A DNA stretch of 64,000 nt, from contig NW_004955438.1 of the NCBI RefSeq assembly GCF_000276665.1, positions 12,131,683 to 12,195,682 of the forward strand. The letters are read 5' to 3'. Source of the DNA: Chinchilla lanigera. Its lineage: Eukaryota; Chordata; Mammalia; Rodentia; Chinchillidae. Each line of letters starts with the position of its first letter. Within the stretch, counting starts at the first letter, position 1. Position numbers and translations under genes: made by a program. The notes below the pieces were generated by a model. It ran no database searches and was not told where the DNA came from. It saw only the letters and a list, made by a program, of their open reading frames with translations. Shown here piece by piece: positions 1-11,665 of the stretch.

Positions 1-389
1 GGCAAGGACCCTGCTGAGGAGGAGAGGCCCTGTCTGTTTCTCACCTGGGATAAATGCCCTGGCTCTGTGCTAGGATGGCCACTGTCATCCACATTCTGGC
101 TCTGTCCCTTCCTGGTGCAGCTGTCTTGCAAACATTGTTGGTATCCGAAGTCTCACTCTCTCATCTGTAAAGTAACTATGAGAGTATTCTCTAAGCCCTA
201 CACCCCTTGATTTCTGGCAAGCATGAAACTAGATCATGCTCGCAAAATACTTAGCCCTGCGTTTACATAGGAAGCGCTCTTAGATGTTGTGGTCTTTCTG
301 AGCTCTGTATCTACTCCCAGTCATTCTGAATTAATGTAGCTCTGCTACAGATGTGTGGGACCTTGTAGCTCCAACTGGTGCCAGTGTCC

Positions 390-560
390 CTCATTGACAA
401 GAAACAGTAGAAAGTCCAAATAAAGCCCATAGTTTAGTTAATTGTACAAATGTCATTCTCCTAGTTGGGATTAATGTGTGATGGCTATTTAAGCTATTAA
501 CATATAGAAAGTTGGATGAGGGACATACAGAAACTCTTCTGTTTGATAATAATAATCTTA
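390..560 (+). mobile_element. Old L1 (L1M-type) 3' end fragment
   Basis: The stretch resembles the 3' terminal region of old mammalian L1 elements: a run of short AT-rich phrases ending in a 'gttggatgagggacataca' type motif typical of L1M 3' UTRs. No open frame is left. The boundaries are approximate and the family call is by recall only. Confidence 0.4.
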
Positions 561-2690
561 CCGAACATCATCCAAATCAGTAATGGCTACACAGTAGTTA
601 TAATATTTCACCTATATTTTGAGTATACTGTATTGATATACCTCCATAGCATCCAAAAATAGATGAGGGTCAACTGTTTGGTTACTAAAATAAGTGGCAA
701 TTTATGTTATCTCCAGCTGTTATCAGCATCAAGAAAAATTCATTGAGTTTCTAGTGTCTGCGAGGTACCATACTGAACATTCAAGTAGCAAATGCTACCA
801 CTGGGAGAAAACCATTGCCTGTGTGGAAGTCATTTTAAGCAGTAGTTTGGAGGTAAGATATTTGATAACCTTACCAGTTAAGCCCCCAGTGCGTTCCTTA
901 TTTCACAGAAAATGGGTGGCTTCTCAGCCAATACGCTCCAGGCTTCCCTTTTGGTGAACAGGAAAAGCAATCCTGTCAAATAGCGCTCTAGATTATACCA
1001 TTTGTCCCCCCGAATACAGGTTATGAGATGTTCATCTTGCAACGCTGAGGATACCTTTTCTCTCTCTAACTTAATAGAGAACAGGTTTAAATGTTTTTAT
1101 TTCCTTATTTTTGTATACCGTGCAAATTATGATGTGTTCATGGTGTAGAAGGAGATTTTCACAGAGAGGCCTGTGGACTTTGTCAAGAGTCTTGATGTAT
1201 ATCTCATCGAAGGATAGGAATGTAATATGGCCACAGTACAGTGGGCTCAGCAAAAGAGCCATAGTGTGAACAAACAAAGATTCTATGCATCAAGTTGCTC
1301 AGCTCTGCAGGCGATTAGTAACTCCAAGGCGTAACTCCTGAGTATGTGTTGGCAAAGCATTCGTAATCAAATTCTGGGTGTCACTTACTGCCTACAGGGC
1401 ATTGTACTGGGTCTGGCTCATAAAGGAGGTTAAAACATAGTCCCAGTTCTCCAGTGTGAGAATGATATTTGTCACTGTTTTTGGTTGCCCAAGGTGTGAC
1501 CTCTTTCCTGTGCCTGGGGAATCCCCAACCTCAGAAGGCAAAACTCACACTGAAGACTGGAAATGTTAGTAACCACCCTCCCAGTCTCTCTTGAAGTTGC
1601 TGGAAGGTACATAATCAAAGCGGCCACCGTGGGACCAGGCTGAATCCAGCACCCACGGGAGATGCAGGAGCTCCCTGGCCAAGGACAGCATCATTGGCAT
1701 TCACAGCAAATCTCATCTCAGGTACCCTTTCTGCATGGGTAAAGTGGGCATTGTTGAATATATGTTTCTGATAGCACGGGCAGGGTAGGGTCTTTCCTAC
1801 GACATTAAAGAATCTAAAACATTAAAGATTTGACCAAAAGGAAAATAAAATTAGCAAGAAAGAAAACCTCCATGCTTATAGGGGAAACACAATTTTGCTG
1901 TTTTTTGTTTAAATAGAGAAGAAACAGCTTGAATAATCAGTTCATCTTTATTCAACCTCCCACTTTGTCATATAGAAATCCCACTGTGGTGAATACTTAT
2001 AATTTACCCATTGACCCCTTCTGGTGACATTGAACTTTACAATGAGAAACTTTCAGTGTGCAGTGGATCATCTTATCTCAATGAGGGAAGAAGTGATTTC
2101 TTAAGAGACTGAGAAAATGTACACTTCCATTCATAAAATCCAGGAAGGCAGGTTTTTCATACTCTTCTCCCAGTCAGACGTGAGAATGGAATAACCTCTT
2201 ACAAAACAAGGAGGCAAAGATATCATGAATGCTTTCAATGGTACAGCTTCGAGCAGCCATGAAAGCAAGTCCAGAGCTCTAAGTAAAAGCAGAGCGGGTT
2301 TAAGAAAACTGGAGCCGAGGGCGTGAAGAGGGCTCTCTCCCACTCCCTGTGAATTCCTTTGTATTTAGTTGTTCAGAGATGGTGGCTGGGGGACAGCGGG
2401 CTTCTGTACACTGCTGCAGACAGCGGGCCCCCTGCTCCGCCTCCTTCTCCCCCTGTGTCAATCTGCCTTCCAGTGAAATCCCAATCACTAATGCACTCAG
2501 AGTCCCCAGTGGCCTCACTGACCCCTCTGGGCTGTGTCACGCCACTTCTTTCATTTTCTTAAAACTCTTTCATTTTCATAAAACTCTTGGCCTCACTGAG
2601 CTGCAATTTCTTCTGGTTTCGTTTCTTCCTTTCTGGCCAGTTTCTCTCCATTTCTTTCTGGGGCGCCTCCCTCCAGACTCAGCTCCTGAT
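561..2690. other. Unassigned non-coding DNA, no gene seen
   Basis: No repeat that I can name and no credible exon. The short open frames, such as 87 codons at 694-957 on the plus strand, have no recognisable protein features and no splice context. Part of 1380-1470 has weak L2-like wording but is too diverged to call. Confidence 0.5.
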
Positions 2691-2699
2691 GTTGGGGTA

Positions 2700-3680
2700 C
2701 TCTCCTTGGTTTCCCTGTCTCATCAGTCCCGTGGCCACATCCATTTCCATGCCTTCCAGGGATGGCCGATGATGTATCTTCAGTACCCAGGCCCCTCCTA
2801 AATTCTAGATCTCTTTCTCTAGTAAGTTCCTGGTCCCCTCCACCTGGCTATTTTGCTGTCATCTCAAATTCAAATCCAATCTGTTCCCTTCTGAATTATT
2901 TATCACCCTACTCCAAACATCCTATGGGCCTATATTCACTGACTGGCCAGAAACCTTACAAGTATCCTTAACATACCCCTTCCTCCTGCTCCATGTTCAT
3001 TCACCAAATTCTATAAATTCTGCTTCAGAAATTGTTCCGAAGCTTGGCCCCTCCTCTCCATCCCCAGAGCCTCTGTCTCAGCAAAGCCCCCTTCATCTCT
3101 CCACTATTGTCATGGTCCCCGGGGTACACCCCACGCAGTTCCCCGTTAGCCTCGTGCCAGATGAGACATGCTGCTTGGGCAGCCAAGGGAGAAGAGCTCA
3201 ATCAGATCTGGGGTCCAAGCAGATGGGAGCCAGCGAAAGAATAAAGGTTTCCAAGGGGTCAGGACCCTGGATGGTTCCATGGCCTGATGAAGGTATGGTT
3301 AAGAGATCTCAGTAAATCCTGCCCCTAAGAGTAACCACACCTATTCTTACTACTCTGAGAGTTTGCGCATGACTACCTGCCTCTACTGGCTTCCTACTTC
3401 CAGAGTGGCTGTCCATGCCATATAAGTAGCAGACCCCAAATATCCTTTCTCCACTGCTTCCCAGTCCCCAATCTTCAGTGACTCCTCATTATCAGAGTCC
3501 ACAGAAGACAGTTATGTCCCCCACCATGCTCTCTATAAATGCTCACATAGCCTTAGTCTGTCTCCACTCATTGGTGTAAATTAACCTTAACAATGACCTT
3601 AATTTTCTGAAATTTTGCCTACATCTTCTCCTCCTATACCATGTCCTATAAAAAAATTCCTTAAACCTGCCTTTTTAGGT
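2700..3680 (+). mobile_element. Diverged L2 LINE fragment(s)
   Basis: A C/T-rich stretch about 1 kb long follows the order of phrases found in the 3' half of sense L2: short pyrimidine-rich blocks about drug-like 'ctcctgctcc', 'cactattgtcatggtcccc' and 'cagtgactcctcattatcagag'. The 150-codon frame at 2349-2801 overlaps its start and is an accidental frame in pyrimidine-rich DNA. The divergence is high and the coordinates are approximate. Confidence 0.45.
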
Positions 3681-3689
3681 TATACATGA

Positions 3690-3850
3690 TTATTCATTTG
3701 TTCAACTAACATTTATTGAGAGCCAATTTAGGATCAAGTCCATTCTAACAACAACTAATTCTGTCTCTCTGAGGTGCCTCTAACTCACTGGGAAGGATGA
3801 ACACAGGAAGAGGAATTTGCCAAACAATGTGACAATTCCACAATGATGCT
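3690..3850 (-). mobile_element. L2 3' end, antisense
   Basis: The phrase at 3697-3720 (ttcatttgttcaactaacat then ttattgag) is the reverse complement of the L2 3' terminus with its TGAATGAA-like tail. It is an old, truncated LINE copy. Confidence 0.5.
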
Positions 3851-4009
3851 ACCATATGATGTCCTAGGGATGGCTTCCAGGGACTCTCTCAAACCTCATC
3901 ACTATGAGGCTTGCTGAGATCGCCTTCTGTAGGAACCATGTCTTCTCTTCCGAACTCCAAGTGTGTGGTCCTCGACTTTATTGTGCCAAGATTCATCTGG
4001 AGGCTTCCC

Positions 4010-4165
4010 CCTCTACCTCAGATACTTCCTAAGATCTCTTCCAGAGATTCTGATGTGGTCATTCTGGGGTTGGGATTGGGAATAAACATTTTCAATAAAT
4101 CTGTCAGTGATTTTAATGTAGATGGGATTATGGGTCATCCTCAGAAAAATATTGCTAAAGTGCTT
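4010..4165 (+). mobile_element. MER5-like hAT-Charlie MITE
   Basis: The order 'ccagagattctgatgtggtc', 'ctggggttgggattggg', 'aataaacattttcaataa' follows the MER5A/B layout of an ancient non-autonomous hAT transposon. The 91-codon frame at 3911-4186 lies across it and is not a gene. Confidence 0.5.
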
Positions 4166-5108
4166 TTATTTTTGCAACTTACATGACATACTGGATACTT
4201 GCTTATAGTCTATAGGCCTTATATGATTTGATAAATAACAGCTCCTTAAAAGAGAGGTGTTTTTCTTATATATCTTGATATTCCCTCATAACATAAGAAC
4301 AGTATGTAATTGTGTATCTTTTATACCTTCATACATCTGGAACAATTTAGCAAAGTCATTTTTTGTTTACAGTTTTAATAACTATACATTGTTTTCATAC
4401 CTTGAGATAAAAAAAAATTTGGTCTGAGAATGTGTTGGTTCTGAGAGACAAATAATTATTACCAATTTGGTGGGGTGGGTATGGGGGTTTCTGCCATATT
4501 CCTGAGGCCCAAGTCCCTCCCGTGGGGGCAATGGAGGAAGGATGCCTGCAACAGAGGCCACCTTAGGGATGCTAGGGCTGCTCCAATGTGATGCAAAGCC
4601 AAGTTTTGGAAAGGTGCCACTGGGCATTGGAGGATGATGTCCTTTAAAGCCAACCATCTCCTGCAGCAAAATATACCAAAGCACTTTTTCAAAGAGATGT
4701 TTTCAGTGACCTTCCATGAAAATGTGGAGAGAAACTCAAGAGTCCCAAGACTCCCTGGCCCAGCAGAAGTTGACCTTCCCTTGCCTGTAACCTCACCTGG
4801 GCAGTGCACCTGACCACAGCTGCCTGGGAAGGCGGGGGGCTGGGGATGTCCTGGAACCGCTCCATGGAGAGGCAGGTTCCAACCAGGTGCCTATGGCTCT
4901 GCCCTTTCTATGCTCAGTCGAGATCCTTTTGTAGGTGAACACGACTTCTACGATGCCACATGCCCTGGGCACTGGTGGTTAGAAACTCCACAGTTATACT
5001 TCCTGGACAGCCCACATCAGATGCTTCTCAAACATGAGCCCTATTTGGGCTTGGGAATCACTAGAAGAGAAATGAAAGAGGAGTATTAAACTAGGCTTAG
5101 CACAGTAT

Positions 5109-5308
5109 TCTTTTCTTTTTTCTTTCTTTCTTTCTTTCTTTCTTTCTTTATTTATTTTTTTGTCTTTTTGAGACAGGGTCTTGCTATGCAGTTCAGACTG
5201 GCCTTGAGCTCACTTTGTAGCCCAGGCTGGTATCCAACTTGCAATGATCCTCCTGCCTCAGCCTCCCAAGGGTTGGGTTTACAGGCATGCACCACCATAC
5301 TCGGCTGA
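5109..5308 (-). mobile_element. B1 SINE with (GAAA)n tail
   Basis: Reverse-complement B1, derived from 7SL RNA, with Pol III box B-type and Alu-like wording (gagacagggtcttgctatgc at the 3' side, cctcagcctccc in the middle). The A-tail has grown into a (TTTC)n microsatellite at 5115-5149. The flanks carry an imperfect duplication around 'tattctttt' at about 5106 and 5313. The 117-codon minus-strand frame across it (5152-5505) is repeat-derived. Confidence 0.9.
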
Positions 5309-5319
5309 CATTGTATTCT

Positions 5320-7260
5320 TTTTTCCATGTTTTTCTGTTCTCCGCAGAAGTTTATTTTTCTGCCCCTAAGGGCTCTCCTCCTCCTGCTTCTGCTGTCACC
5401 TCCCTTCACAGCTAAAACCACCACCCCCTCCTGTGTGGAATTAGCCCTGGTCCAAACTTTACATTCTAAAGAGTTCTCTACTCTGATAGTCCAGATCTGG
5501 AGCAAGAAAAGTCTTAGTGGTCTACTCTTTTAAAAACATATTTTGTAGCTCAGTGTCCAGCAGGATGCAGCCTAGTAGCTAAAGCGGGACAGGGCAGGCC
5601 GGAAAGCATCAGGACTCAGGGCCAGATGTATAGCTGGACCAAGATGGAGCCAGACCAGCCTCAGGTGCTGACGACCCTTGGTGCAGCAGGTGCCTGCTCT
5701 CTGTGACCTCGTCTGTGCTCAGGTGTAGACTACATGAATCTACGGGGACCAGAGACAGAGAATTAAGATTGTGCATTGATGGATAAAGGGACCCCATCCC
5801 CTGGGCTGTGCTCCTAAATAATTCACTAAAGATAGTTATTGTCCATCAGACATGTGAGTCAAGGAATAATCCGCGACTTTCAAGCAATACTAGTTTTGAT
5901 ATTTGAACACAAATAGAAAGAACAGGGACATAGGAAGAAGCGGAAGTTTTAAGACAAGCTTTAGGAATCAGCCTTATGATCTTTCTAGGATTCAGAGGAG
6001 GAAACAATGCCCCATCTTGGGGCTACAGAGGGGGTGACCCAGGCAGCCCAGGGCATTCTTCTGGGTCCACCAGTCAATCATGGCTTTACACACTGGAACA
6101 TTTCTTTATGAATGGCCACCTTCTTCATAATGACCCATCCTAGATCATGCTATCTACAATTGGACTCAGTAGTCATGTGTTACCTTTTCAGACTATCTAC
6201 CAAGCAAAATAAGGAAACTGGACTAGAAAAAAGTATGTTTCCTTTCTATAGAAATTTAATGCAAGGAATTTAATTTAGAAATCACCCACCCAGTCTGTCC
6301 CATTAATGTAAGCCAGGACTGAACAGAGTCTATCATTTTAATTTCTAGGAAAGAATTCCAATGGCAGGTCTACTGACATTGTTGAGAAAAGTTAAAAAAT
6401 GAAAAGGTCATCATTTCTCAATGGTTACATATGAAAACCCCCTTTGTATTTTTTATTGGCAGAAAGTCACACAGGCTACACCATGTGGTAGGATTTACTT
6501 TTGTTCACATCAAGATAGAGATGTTCATTTATTTGGATGTATGTGTTCTAACATTGCTCTAAAAATTATTGCTAGGCCATCATATTAGGATATATACCAC
6601 CAGAAAAGCCAGCTTCCTCTCCCATTGACTGAACTCTATAGTCCTATGGCTCGTAGGTTGAGGAAATGTCTCTGTCTACCTTCCCAGTTCCTACATCTGC
6701 TTGTTATACTTTTTAGAAGCCATTCGCTTCCCTGGTCTCTTCTTTACCCAGTGGCAATAGATTTCTGGTTATCCCTTTTCTTACTATATCTTTGCAATTA
6801 TACATACGAGTTATTTACTTCCTATTTCCTATAAAGTAATTGTTTTTGCCAAAGAACACATAGATTTTTCTCCCATCTTTTTCTCAGGGGGATTAGCATT
6901 TTAGTAAGAGCTGAATAATAAAATTAGATTGTAACAGCCTGTCAGAAATGTAGTGGTGCGTGTCTTACTTCTTATAATTGTCTTGGAATGATTAGGATTG
7001 CACTTTGTTGTTGTTGTTATTGTTGTTCCAAAAAGAAAAAAGGCAATTTTTCTCTGCCAGGACTCAAGGATGGGTGTCAAGGAGAAATGACCTGTGATGC
7101 CTTATAAAATGAAAATTCAAATTTTGTAGATGAAAAGGAAAATGTGGGGCAAAGTGAGGTGGAGAATTAATGAGTAGACCACTCGGTCTACTTCAGATGT
7201 TTCTTAACCTGTTGTGGATCTCACACTGCTTTGAGAATTTGAGACAAACGGACAGACAGA
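5320..7260. other. Unassigned non-coding DNA
   Basis: No recognisable exon or repeat apart from (TTG)n at about 7002-7025. AT-rich, with short frames only. Confidence 0.5.
7002..7025. repeat. (TTG)n microsatellite
   Basis: Tandem TTG units with one interruption, read directly. Confidence 0.9.
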
Positions 7261-7315
7261 CAGACACACACACACACGCACGCGTGACAAAAAGACAAAC
7301 AGACAAACAAAATGT
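7250..7315. repeat. (ACAG)n/(CA)n simple repeat cluster
   Basis: A run of 'gacagaca' units passes into (CA)n around 7264-7280 and then into AC-rich DNA. Short and compound. Confidence 0.85.
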
Positions 7316-7584
7316 GGCAACTATTTCTGTAGAATCATGAACTCCATGGCCCTCATGTTAAAAAATCTTTGCGGGCTTGTCAAAACGTTTTTCCCCCTGT
7401 GCCTCAACTTTACAATAGAAGTTGGCATAAATGTATGAAATTTAGATTCTACTCAGGCAGCCAATATATAAATATGTTCTGTGTAGTGCTAGGAGCAACA
7501 GCAACAAAAAAAACCCAGAAAAATTATAAGAGTTCCTCTGCCCTCCAAGGCTTTGAAGAAGTCTACCATCATTTACACAGGGAT

Positions 7585-7995
7585 ACTTTATTTTTTTTAA
7601 TTTAAAAAAAAAAAAAAATAAAATAACAACAATAAAGACAAAAACAAAACAACACAAAAACAATAAAAATGATACAGAATTTCAAAACAAGATGATAGGA
7701 ATCAACAATGGTTGTTATGTTACATAATGCTATCCTCAACAAAGTCGCTCAGATTACCAGATGTAAGAATACAAGATCAATCAAACAATTAAAGGGAATG
7801 AAAAGTAATTAAAAAAATTAGAAATGATACAGAGCTTCACTAAACAAGATGGTGGGAATTCAACAATGGTTCTTATGTTGCATATTGTTGTCTTCCAATT
7901 AGTTGCTCAAATTACCAGATATAAGCATGCAAAATTGGTCAAGAAAAAAAATTTAAGCATTAACTGTTCCTTTCAATAAACCAGTTGACATCAGC
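7585..7995 (-). mobile_element. L1 3'-tail segment with two ~157-bp monomers
   Basis: Two diverged tandem units, about 7673-7830 and 7831-7985, share the order 'aacaagatg(g/a)t', 'gg(g)aatcaacaatggtt', 'ttatgtt', 'gctca(g/a)attaccagat'. The same monomers occur in opposite orientation at 18.7-19.35 kb, directly 3' of an L1 3' UTR, so I read this as the minus-strand 3' tail of an L1. An A/T-rich run at 7587-7625 is the likely poly(A) region, seen as T-rich then A-rich DNA on the plus strand. It abuts L1 ORF2 sequence in the opposite orientation at about 8.0 kb, as in a 5'-inverted insertion. Confidence 0.6.
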
Positions 7996-8019
7996 AGTAT
8001 AATTATGCCGGCTATCCCT

Positions 8020-8794
8020 GTATATACATGTGCAATAAGGAATGAAAAGAATAAAATCACTACAGACCCTGCAGAAATTCAGAAGATTATCAATACTTTG
8101 AAAGTCTTTTCTCTCATAGGATGGAAAACACAGAGGAAATGGAGATTCCCAGATACATATGAATTACCAAAGCTGAATCAAGAAGATATAAAAAATCCTG
8201 AATAAGTCACTATCAGCCTATGAAATTGAAAATGTAATAAAAAAACTTACCAACAAAGAAAAGCCCAGGTCCTGATGGATTCACAGCTGAATTCTACAAG
8301 AAAATTAGAGAAGATTTAACACCAATTCTTATGAAACTCTTTAATGAAATTAAAAGGGAAGGAATTGTTCTTAACTCATTCCTGGAGGTGAGTATTATCC
8401 TGATCCCAAAACCAGAGAAAGACCCAACCAAAAAAGAGAATCACAGGCCAATCTCCCTAATGAACATAGATGCAAAAGTTCTTAATTACTAGCAAACAGA
8501 ATGCAGCAAATCATCAAGATTATACAACATTACCAAATGGGATTCATTCCAAGAATGCAGGGATGGTTCAATATAAGCAAAACAATTAACATAACACCAT
8601 ATCAATAGAGCCAAAGACAAAAATCACATGATCATCTCAATAGATGCAGAAAAAGCTTTTGATAAAGTCCAACACTCATTCATGATAAAAATCTTATGGA
8701 GAATAGGAATGCATGGTCTTTACCTCACTCTGATAAAAGCCATCCATGACCAACCAATAGCCAGCATCATACTAAATGGACATAATGAAACTTT
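8020..8794 (+). mobile_element. L1 ORF2 fragment (endonuclease-RT spacer to RT palm), dead
   Basis: Conceptual frames on the plus strand match the L1 ORF2 protein: 'IRNEKNKITTDPAEIQKII' at about 8030-8090 and the reverse transcriptase segment '[18 protein letters not shown]' at about 8643-8696, with the FDK of an RT palm motif. Stops and frame changes break it between 8205 and 8628. It lacks the catalytic YxDD region and everything downstream. The 3' edge is near 8785, where ORF2 similarity stops. Confidence 0.9.
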
Positions 8795-8807
8795 AAACAA
8801 GACTGTG

Positions 8808-9001
8808 AGCTAGGCGTGGTGGTGCATATCTGTAATTCCACCAGTTGGGAGGCTGAGGCAGGAGGGTACTGCAAGTTTGAGACCAGCCTGGGCTACAAAG
8901 TGAGCTCAAGGCCAGCCTGAACTGCATAGCAAGACCCTGTCTCAAAAAGAGAAAAACAAAAAACAAACAAACAAAAAAAAACAACCCCAAAACAAAAGAC
9001 A
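8808..9001 (+). mobile_element. B1 SINE with perfect 13-bp TSD
   Basis: Full-length B1 with the internal duplication typical of rodents and an A-rich tail (about 8942-9001). It is flanked by the direct repeat AAACAAGACTGTG at 8795-8807 and 9002-9014. It inserted at the 3' margin of the L1 ORF2 fragment, so it is younger. Confidence 0.95.
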
Positions 9002-9199
9002 AAACAAGACTGTGTAGGCATCAGTGTTAATATATATGGTATAGATGAAGCACATGGCAGGCTTTTAAGAGAGGTGAGTTGATGAAAATTTCATAGAGAA
9101 AGAAGGATTTCAATTGAACTTAAAAGTATCTATAGAATTAGATCAACAAAAGAGAAACAATCTGGCTTATACCATCAGGGGTTCTTGCAGCTCAAAAAC

Positions 9200-10300
9200 A
9201 TTTCTTTCACCCAATACTCATGCATCAAGTATTTGAGATCCTTTCCATGCCAGCACTCTTTTGGTGATTAAAGTAAGATGTGTATCCTCACATTTCATTG
9301 GGGGAAAGATAGCAAAAAATTTTTAAAAATGAAAAGCAAGAAAATTAGCAGATAGTCATGGGTGCTGTGCTTGCAATTAAAATACAATGATTAAAAAAGA
9401 GCAACTTGGCTACTTTACATTGAATGACTAGGAAAAACTTCTTTTGTAGAAGGTGACTCCTAAGGTGATAATTGAATGACAAGAAGGAAGCAGTCATGGG
9501 ATTATGGGAAAGACAGTTGAGGCCGAAAGCAGAGCTAGTGCCAGCACCCACCAAAAGAATGAGGTTGGTGTGTGAAAGGTGGGGAAGGAAGGGCAGAGTT
9601 GTTGGAGCCAAGAGGTTGAGTGTGAAAGAAATGAGACAAGAAATGAAGGGGACAAAGACAGGAGTCAGATCAGTTAGGGCTTTATAAGTCAGAGTAAGGA
9701 TTTCAGACTTATTTTAAGTATGATAAAAAGCTACTGAAGCATTTTAAGTGGGAGAGGTAGAGTCTGATTTATATTTTTGAAATACCATTTTAGCTTGTAC
9801 GCAAATGGTAGTTTGGAGAGGTCAAGACTGGAAGCTGACAGCCAAAGTAGATGCTAGCTTGAATGGTTCAGAGGAAGGAGAAGGCAGTGAGCTTGGATGG
9901 GGCAGTGAGGATGGAGATGAACACGACCAGCAAGACCCCAGAGAGCTTTTGGTGGCAGAGCTAATAGGACTGGCCAGGAGCTGGATGTTAATGACTAAGG
10001 GAAGAAAGAAATCAACAACAATCCCTAGGTTTCTGGCTGAAGCACCCAGCTGGATGGTGAAACCATCCCACTAACCTGGAAAAAGTAAGATAAGTTCATT
10101 TGGGGTCAGTGGAGTGGACTGACAAAGCTGCTTCAGCCCATGTTTAATTAGAGATGTTTATTCAGCGGTGAAGTAGATATACCAAATAGATCATGTGTAT
10201 GCACATTTGTCATTCTGGAGAGAAATTAGGCTACATACAGATTTGGAAATCATTGCTGTTTGGATGTTGTTAGATGTTTGGGGACTGACATGCCTGTATT
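9200..10300 (-). mobile_element. L2 LINE, ~1.1 kb, antisense
   Basis: The long purine-rich stretch reads as antisense L2 over its whole length: the terminal phrase near 9210-9260, then a 'gaaggtgactcctaaggtga' block, a 'cagttagggctttataagtc' block and a 'tccctaggtttctggctgaa' block, all in the order of the L2 3' kilobase. The plus-strand frames at 9472-9687 and 9805-10074 are accidental antisense frames in it. This is the longest continuous L2 in the window. Confidence 0.8.
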
Positions 10301-10450
10301 TCTTGGCCAAGTCAAGAACATAGAAACATGACAGCCTGGTACTGGAGGGGACAGTAAACAGCCTCTACTCCAGTCATATTGTCTGGAAAGTAGGGAAACT
10401 GAGACCCAGAGAAGGCAAATGCTTTCTTCTTAGTCATACACCTATCAGCC
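10300..10450 (-). mobile_element. MIR-like SINE fragment
   Basis: The wording 'gtagggaaactgagacccag' followed by 'agaaggcaaatgc' is the antisense MIR core and 3' region, diverged. Confidence 0.45.
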
Positions 10451-10890
10451 CCTAGGGTTTCCTTACTTGGTTTAATACATTTTCATTTACCTTCTGCTTC
10501 TAAAATAGTACAACTTAGCTTCAAAGTTATGGTAACTATTTGTTGAAAGAGATAATTACACTCTGTGCAGTATTGGATTTTAAATGATCAAATATTTAAG
10601 AAAAAAGAGAGAAACTGCAAATATATTGCTTAAAATATTTCACAATCAACGTGAATTCAAATAAAGAAGCAGCTTCATTGGCAGACTGGTTGGCTGAGTG
10701 AAAAACGAATTAGCAGAAACATTTTTATGCAGAATTTAATGTAGCTGATGCATCCTTCTTTTTAAAATAATGTTTTAAATTAAAAGACCAATCATTTCTT
10801 CATCATATAGAGGTAAAAAAAAAAAAACCCTGTAAAATCCTACTTACTGAGTTGTTAAATAGAGCAGTAAAATTCCTTACACCTGGAGTT
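10451..10890. other. Unassigned AT-rich DNA
   Basis: No gene or repeat recognised. An A12 run sits at about 10816-10827. Confidence 0.5.
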
Positions 10891-10895
10891 TACAC

Positions 10896-10896
<1 letters not shown>

Positions 10897-10940
<44 letters not shown>
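10897..10940. repeat. (CA)n microsatellite, ~22 units
   Basis: Uninterrupted AC dinucleotides, read directly. Likely polymorphic in the species. Confidence 0.98.
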
Positions 10941-10944
<4 letters not shown>

Positions 10945-11324
10945 ATTAGGTAAATGCAAATGTATGTCTTGCTGCTAAAGAAAAGTGGTACAGAAAGAGA
11001 CTGTGAGAGTTCAAGGGACATTACTGTGTGTTTAGTGTTGGCGCACAGAAAGTGAAAGAGGCAAAGGTTGAAACTGATGTAAAGACCGCTGTGAAATTTA
11101 TCAGAAAAGAGCTAATCTAGGCACTGCAGATAAAACAATGCGGCAATAACCTATCAGTAAGTCCTTTTATGAAACGACTGCTGACCTGTTCATGAAACTC
11201 TTGATAGCAGTATAAGATATTCCACATATCATATTCCAGATGTTATTCCACCTGTGAGTCTTTTCTGAAAAAGAAGCAACAGCTGTGTCTTTTCCCAGGG
11301 CCCGTGTCCAGTAAGCTCTCTGCT

Positions 11325-11440
11325 ACACTATAATAGAGAAACTATAAGCATCATTTAACCTCTCTGAGATTCAATTTCCTGATTAGTAAAATGAAGCAGG
11401 TGATCATTTGGGAATCCCTGGAGTCTTCAAAATTATAATT
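11325..11440 (+). mobile_element. MIR SINE fragment
   Basis: 'catttaacctctctgagatt' then 'caatttcctgattagtaaaa' is the sense MIR 3' half, the counterpart of the 'cctcagtttcctcatctgtaaaatg' region. Confidence 0.7.
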
Positions 11441-11570
11441 CAAAGACATGCCAAAGCCAAAAATCAATAATAAGAAGAAAATAAATTCTAAGATAATGTG
11501 AGATGGATTTGTGTTCTATTTGGCAGAGTTGTGACCAACTATCTAGAACTCCTTACAAAGATTTTGACCT

Positions 11571-11665
11571 CCTTTTCTTTCTTGCTTGCTTTCTTTCTTT
11601 CTTTCTTTTCTTTTCTTTCTTCTTTCTTCTTTCTTTCTTTCTCTCTTTCTTCTTTCTTTTTCTTA
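11571..11665. repeat. (TTTC)n/(TTC)n pyrimidine tract
   Basis: Nearly 95 bases of TTTC, TTC and TCTT units. On the minus strand this is (GAAA)n and lies 13-18 bases after an AATAAA, so it may be the expanded A-tail of a retrocopy (see next entry). The two frames translated through it are low complexity. Confidence 0.9.

Noticed and set aside
2349..2801. 150-codon frame as a gene
   Set aside because: It is in pyrimidine-rich L2-like DNA, overlaps two other open frames, and has no domain, splice site or promoter.
8628..8813. Active reverse transcriptase
   Set aside because: The frame is a short L1 ORF2 piece broken upstream and ending in B1, without the YxDD region.
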